Source: Perlucidibaca sp.
GTDB lineage: Bacteria > Pseudomonadota > Gammaproteobacteria > Pseudomonadales > Moraxellaceae
DNA length: 64,000 nucleotides
Direction: 5' to 3'
Assembly (NCBI GenBank): GCA_023265995.1
Contig: JAHFSA010000003.1
Location: 276,986-340,985 of the forward strand
Shown here: piece by piece, positions 61,668-64,000 of the stretch
How the letters are laid out: every line of letters begins with the position of its first letter
Position numbering within the stretch: position 1 is the first letter of the stretch
Notes under the pieces: model-generated
The model's input: the letters and a program-made list of their open reading frames with translations, nothing else
Told to the model about the DNA's origin: nothing
The model's database searches: none
Translations under genes and position numbers: made by a program

Positions 61668-62285
61668 TCAGGATTTCAGCAGACCTTTCAGAGCGGCTCG
61701 CACCAGCTCCGAGGTTTCCGTGTGGGCAGCGGCCACGGCCTTGACCGCACGCTGCGCCTCGACCGGCTTGTAGCCCAGCGCCACCAGCGCGCTTTCGGCT
61801 TCCTCCACCGGCGTGGCCGGATCCGCCAGCAGCGGCATGGCATTCGGACTCTCGCCCTTTTTCACCACGCGTATGCTGTCGAGCTTGCCGAGCTTGTCAC
61901 GCAGTTCTATGACCAGGCGCTCGGCGGTCTTCTTGCCGACACCGGGAATCTTGGTCAGCGTCGCCACGTCTTCCCGCGCGATGCACTGGCTGAGGGCGTC
62001 GACTTCCATGCCGGAGAGCAGCGCCAGCGCCAGTTTGGGGCCGACACCGCTGATCTTGATGAGGATGCGGAAGACCTGCAGGGCGTCGCGGTCATGGAAA
62101 CCGAAAAGCTGGTGGGCATCCTCGCGCACGCTGAGGTGGGTCCACAGCGTCACGCTCTCGCCGAGGGCGGGGAGCTGATAGTAGGTGCTGAGCGGAACAT
62201 CAGCCTCGTAGCCGACGCCGTTCACATCGACGATGACATGGGGTGCCAGTTTCTCGATCAGGATGCCGTGCAGGCGAGCAATCAT
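61668..62285 (-). CDS. ruvA: RuvA, Holliday junction-binding subunit
   Basis: RuvA binds four-way junctions and loads RuvB. The 205-residue protein has MIARLHGILIEKLAPHVIVD at the N-terminus, two helix-hairpin-helix segments (FRILIKISGVGPKLALALLS, LTKIPGVGKKTAERLVIELR) and the C-terminal domain (AESALVALGYKPVEAQRAV). ATG 62285 was chosen over codons from 62324 because it gives the standard start. Confidence 0.97.
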   Translation of the reverse strand: MIARLHGILIEKLAPHVIVDVNGVGYEADVPLSTYYQLPALGESVTLWTHLSVREDAHQLFGFHDRDALQVFRILIKISGVGPKLALALLSGMEVDALSQCIAREDVATLTKIPGVGKKTAERLVIELRDKLGKLDSIRVVKKGESPNAMPLLADPATPVEEAESALVALGYKPVEAQRAVKAVAAAHTETSELVRAALKGLLKS

Positions 62286-62356
62286 GCCGTTTACCGTGGT
62301 TCGAATCCCTGTCGGGATGCACAATTCTTGTTGTGCCTGCAGTGCTGTCCGCCGCG

Positions 62357-62872
62357 TCAGCGACCGCGACCGCGCCGCAGGCCGGTGATCGCCATTCTAC
62401 TCATGTTGCTGCCGGCATGGGCGTGACAAATTGCCGCGGCCAGCGCATCGGCAGCATCGGCCTGTGGCGATTGCTCAAGATTCAGCAGGCGCATGACCAT
62501 GTGCTGGACCTGGGCCTTCTCGGCGGCACCGGTACCCACGACGGAAAGCTTGATCTGGCGTGCCGTGTACTCGGCCACCTTGACGTCATTGCTGACCAGG
62601 GCGGCGAGGGCAGCGCCACGGGCCTGGCCGAGCTTGAGCGCGGAGTCGGCGTTCTTGGCGAGAAAGACCTGCTCGACGGAGGCGTCGGTCGGCTGCCAGC
62701 GCCGGATGATCTCGCTGACCCCGGCGAAGATGGTCTTGACGCGATCCGGCAGCGCCTGCTCCGTGTTCATGCGGATGCAGCCGCTGTCGAGATAGCGCCA
62801 CTGGCGGCCATCCTGGGCGATGACCCCGTAGCCGGTGATGCGCGAACCGGGGTCGATGCCGAGGATGATCAT
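62357..62872 (-). CDS. ruvC: RuvC, Holliday junction endonuclease
   Basis: RuvC cuts Holliday junctions. The 171-residue protein starts [18 protein letters not shown] with catalytic Asp7, has [20 protein letters not shown] with a catalytic Glu, and [14 protein letters not shown] with the terminal acidic pair. It is 9 bases after yebC. Confidence 0.97.
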   Translation of the reverse strand: MIILGIDPGSRITGYGVIAQDGRQWRYLDSGCIRMNTEQALPDRVKTIFAGVSEIIRRWQPTDASVEQVFLAKNADSALKLGQARGAALAALVSNDVKVAEYTARQIKLSVVGTGAAEKAQVQHMVMRLLNLEQSPQADAADALAAAICHAHAGSNMSRMAITGLRRGRGR

Positions 62873-62881
62873 GGCGGGCTC

Positions 62882-63631
62882 TTACTTGTCGAGGGCCGCC
62901 ATGACCTCATCGCTGAAGCTGGCGTTGGTGTAGACGTTCTGCACGTCGTCGAGGTCTTCCAGCATGTCGATCATCTTGAGCAGCTTTTCGGCCTGCTCGA
63001 TGTCGGTGATCTCGGCTTCGGTCGAGGCCTTCATGGTGACTTCGGCGTTTTCCGGCTTGAGGCCGGCAGCGGCGAGGGCGTCCATGACGGCGCCGAAGGC
63101 TTCCGGCGAGGTCACCACGATGACACCGTCTTCATCGCTTTCGACATCGTCGGCACCGGCTTCGAGCGCGATCTCGATGATGCGGTCTTCGTCGGTACCG
63201 GTCTCGAAGCTGATCTCGCCGCGCTTGGCGAAGAGATAGGCCACGGAGCCGCTGGTGCCGAGGTTGCCGCCATTCTTGTTGAAGCCGTGACGGACTTCGG
63301 CCACCGTGCGGTTGACGTTGTCGGTCATGGTCTCGACCAGCACCGCCACGCCGCCGATGCCGTAGCCTTCATAGGTCAGTTCGTCGAGCTTCTTGTCGTC
63401 GTCGCCGCCGGCGCCACGCTGGATGGCGCGGTTGACGACATCGCGGCTCATGTTGGCGCCCAGGGCCTTGGCCACGATGGCGCGCAGACGCGGGTTGTCG
63501 GCTTCCGACGGGCCGCCGAGGCGTGCCGCGACGGTGATTTCACGGATGAACTTGGTGAACACCTTGCCGCGCGAGGCATCGACACGAGCCTTCTTGTGCT
63601 TGATGTTGGCCCACTTGGAATGACCGGCCAT
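62882..63631 (-). CDS. yebC: YebC/PmpR-family protein
   Basis: YebC is a conserved protein acting as a transcription regulator in some species and in translation of proline-rich stretches in others. The 249-residue protein begins [20 protein letters not shown] and has [20 protein letters not shown], both hallmarks. It lies one base after aspS. Confidence 0.96.
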   Translation of the reverse strand: MAGHSKWANIKHKKARVDASRGKVFTKFIREITVAARLGGPSEADNPRLRAIVAKALGANMSRDVVNRAIQRGAGGDDDKKLDELTYEGYGIGGVAVLVETMTDNVNRTVAEVRHGFNKNGGNLGTSGSVAYLFAKRGEISFETGTDEDRIIEIALEAGADDVESDEDGVIVVTSPEAFGAVMDALAAAGLKPENAEVTMKASTEAEITDIEQAEKLLKMIDMLEDLDDVQNVYTNASFSDEVMAALDK

Positions 63632-63632
63632 C

Positions 63633-64000
63633 TCAGTTGGCCTCCTTCTTGGCTTCCTCGCGCAGGCGGATGCCGAGTTCGCGCAGCTGCTTGTTCTCGA
63701 CCGGAGCCGGCGCGTGCGTCATCAGGCACTCGGCGGTCTTGGTCTTGGGGAAGGCGATGACGTCGCGGATCGAGGTCGCGCCGGTCATCAGCATGACCAG
63801 GCGATCGAGGCCGAAGGCCAGGCCGCCGTGGGGCGGGGCGCCGTACTTGAGGGCGTCGAGCAGGAACTCGAACTTCTCGTTGGCCTCTTCCTCGCTGATG
63901 CCGAGAGCCTCGAACACGGCCTTCTGCATTTCCATGTTGTAGATACGCAGCGAGCCGCCACCGAGCTCGGTGCCGTTGAGCACCATGTCATAGGCGACCG
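63633..64000 (-). CDS. aspS: AspS, aspartyl-tRNA synthetase, C-terminal part, cut by the window edge
   Basis: Only the last 122 residues lie in the window. The class II motif 3 ([20 protein letters not shown]) and the AspRS end [15 protein letters not shown] are clear. The frame stays open to the right edge, with [19 protein letters not shown] at the start of the visible part. The protein charges tRNA-Asp (or tRNA-Asn also, if non-discriminating, which cannot be told here). Confidence 0.95.
   Translation of the reverse strand, partial: VAYDMVLNGTELGGGSLRIYNMEMQKAVFEALGISEEEANEKFEFLLDALKYGAPPHGGLAFGLDRLVMLMTGATSIRDVIAFPKTKTAECLMTHAPAPVENKQLRELGIRLREEAKKEAN

Noticed and set aside
62243..63760. 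505-codon open frame on the plus strand across ruvC and yebC
   Set aside because: Shadow of ruvC and yebC, which carry intact signature motifs.

Overview
The window is high-GC DNA from a polarly flagellated gammaproteobacterium, most like Pseudomonadales. This rests on a FleQ-type sigma-54 activator, FlhF/FleN (FlhG), MotC/MotD instead of MotA/MotB, and the order aspS-yebC-ruvCAB-ybgC-tolQRAB-pal-cpoB-queE-queC. Genus and species cannot be told from the sequence alone. No rRNA, tRNA, CRISPR array, transposase or integrase gene was seen.

Bases 1-39641 are almost entirely flagellar. The 3' end of cheB is followed by a sigma-54 promoter and a tight operon: fliL-fliM-fliN-fliO-fliP-fliQ-fliR-flhB-flhA-flhF-fleN-fliA-motC-motD and a DUF2802 gene (C-ring, export gate, polar placement, sigma-28, stator). 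Converging on it is flgM-flgN-fliK2-flhX (anti-sigma factor, chaperone, second FliK-like protein, free FlhB C-terminal domain), which starts at a sigma-28 promoter. flgA reads leftward from its own sigma-54 promoter. flgBCDEFGHIJKL (rod, hook, rings, junction) reads rightward from a second sigma-54 promoter in the same gap. Then come fliC (sigma-28 promoter, paired hairpins after it), flaG, fliD, fliS-fliT-PilZ-like (sigma-28 promoter), a fleQ-like activator without a receiver domain, and fliEFGHIJ-fliK (MS ring, switch, export ATPase, hook length). The cheYZA and cheW genes that usually lie beside fliA and motCD are absent here, and no fleSR pair lies between fleQ and fliE.

Bases 39748-49492 are a mixed metabolic and accessory stretch: an acrylyl-CoA reductase-like gene (acuI), DUF3465, a DoxX-like membrane protein, a quinone oxidoreductase, DUF4332, an AraC regulator divergent from a fatty acid hydroxylase-type membrane enzyme, then a lower-GC run of four small genes (secreted cupin, two multi-pass membrane proteins, a 60-residue membrane protein). 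The first of these is followed by a 76-bp imperfect palindrome laid out like an integron attC site. A nitronate monooxygenase-like gene and a ketoacyl-ACP synthase III-like gene follow.

Bases 49579-64000 are conserved housekeeping genes: nadA rightward; a BepA-like M48 protease leftward, divergent from a TusA-like gene; then, all leftward, bcp, gcvR, queC, queE, cpoB, pal, tolB, tolA, tolR, tolQ, ybgC, ruvB, ruvA, ruvC, yebC and the 3' end of aspS. Several of these overlap by 4 nt, so a long aspS-to-pal transcript is likely; a strong terminator lies between pal and cpoB.
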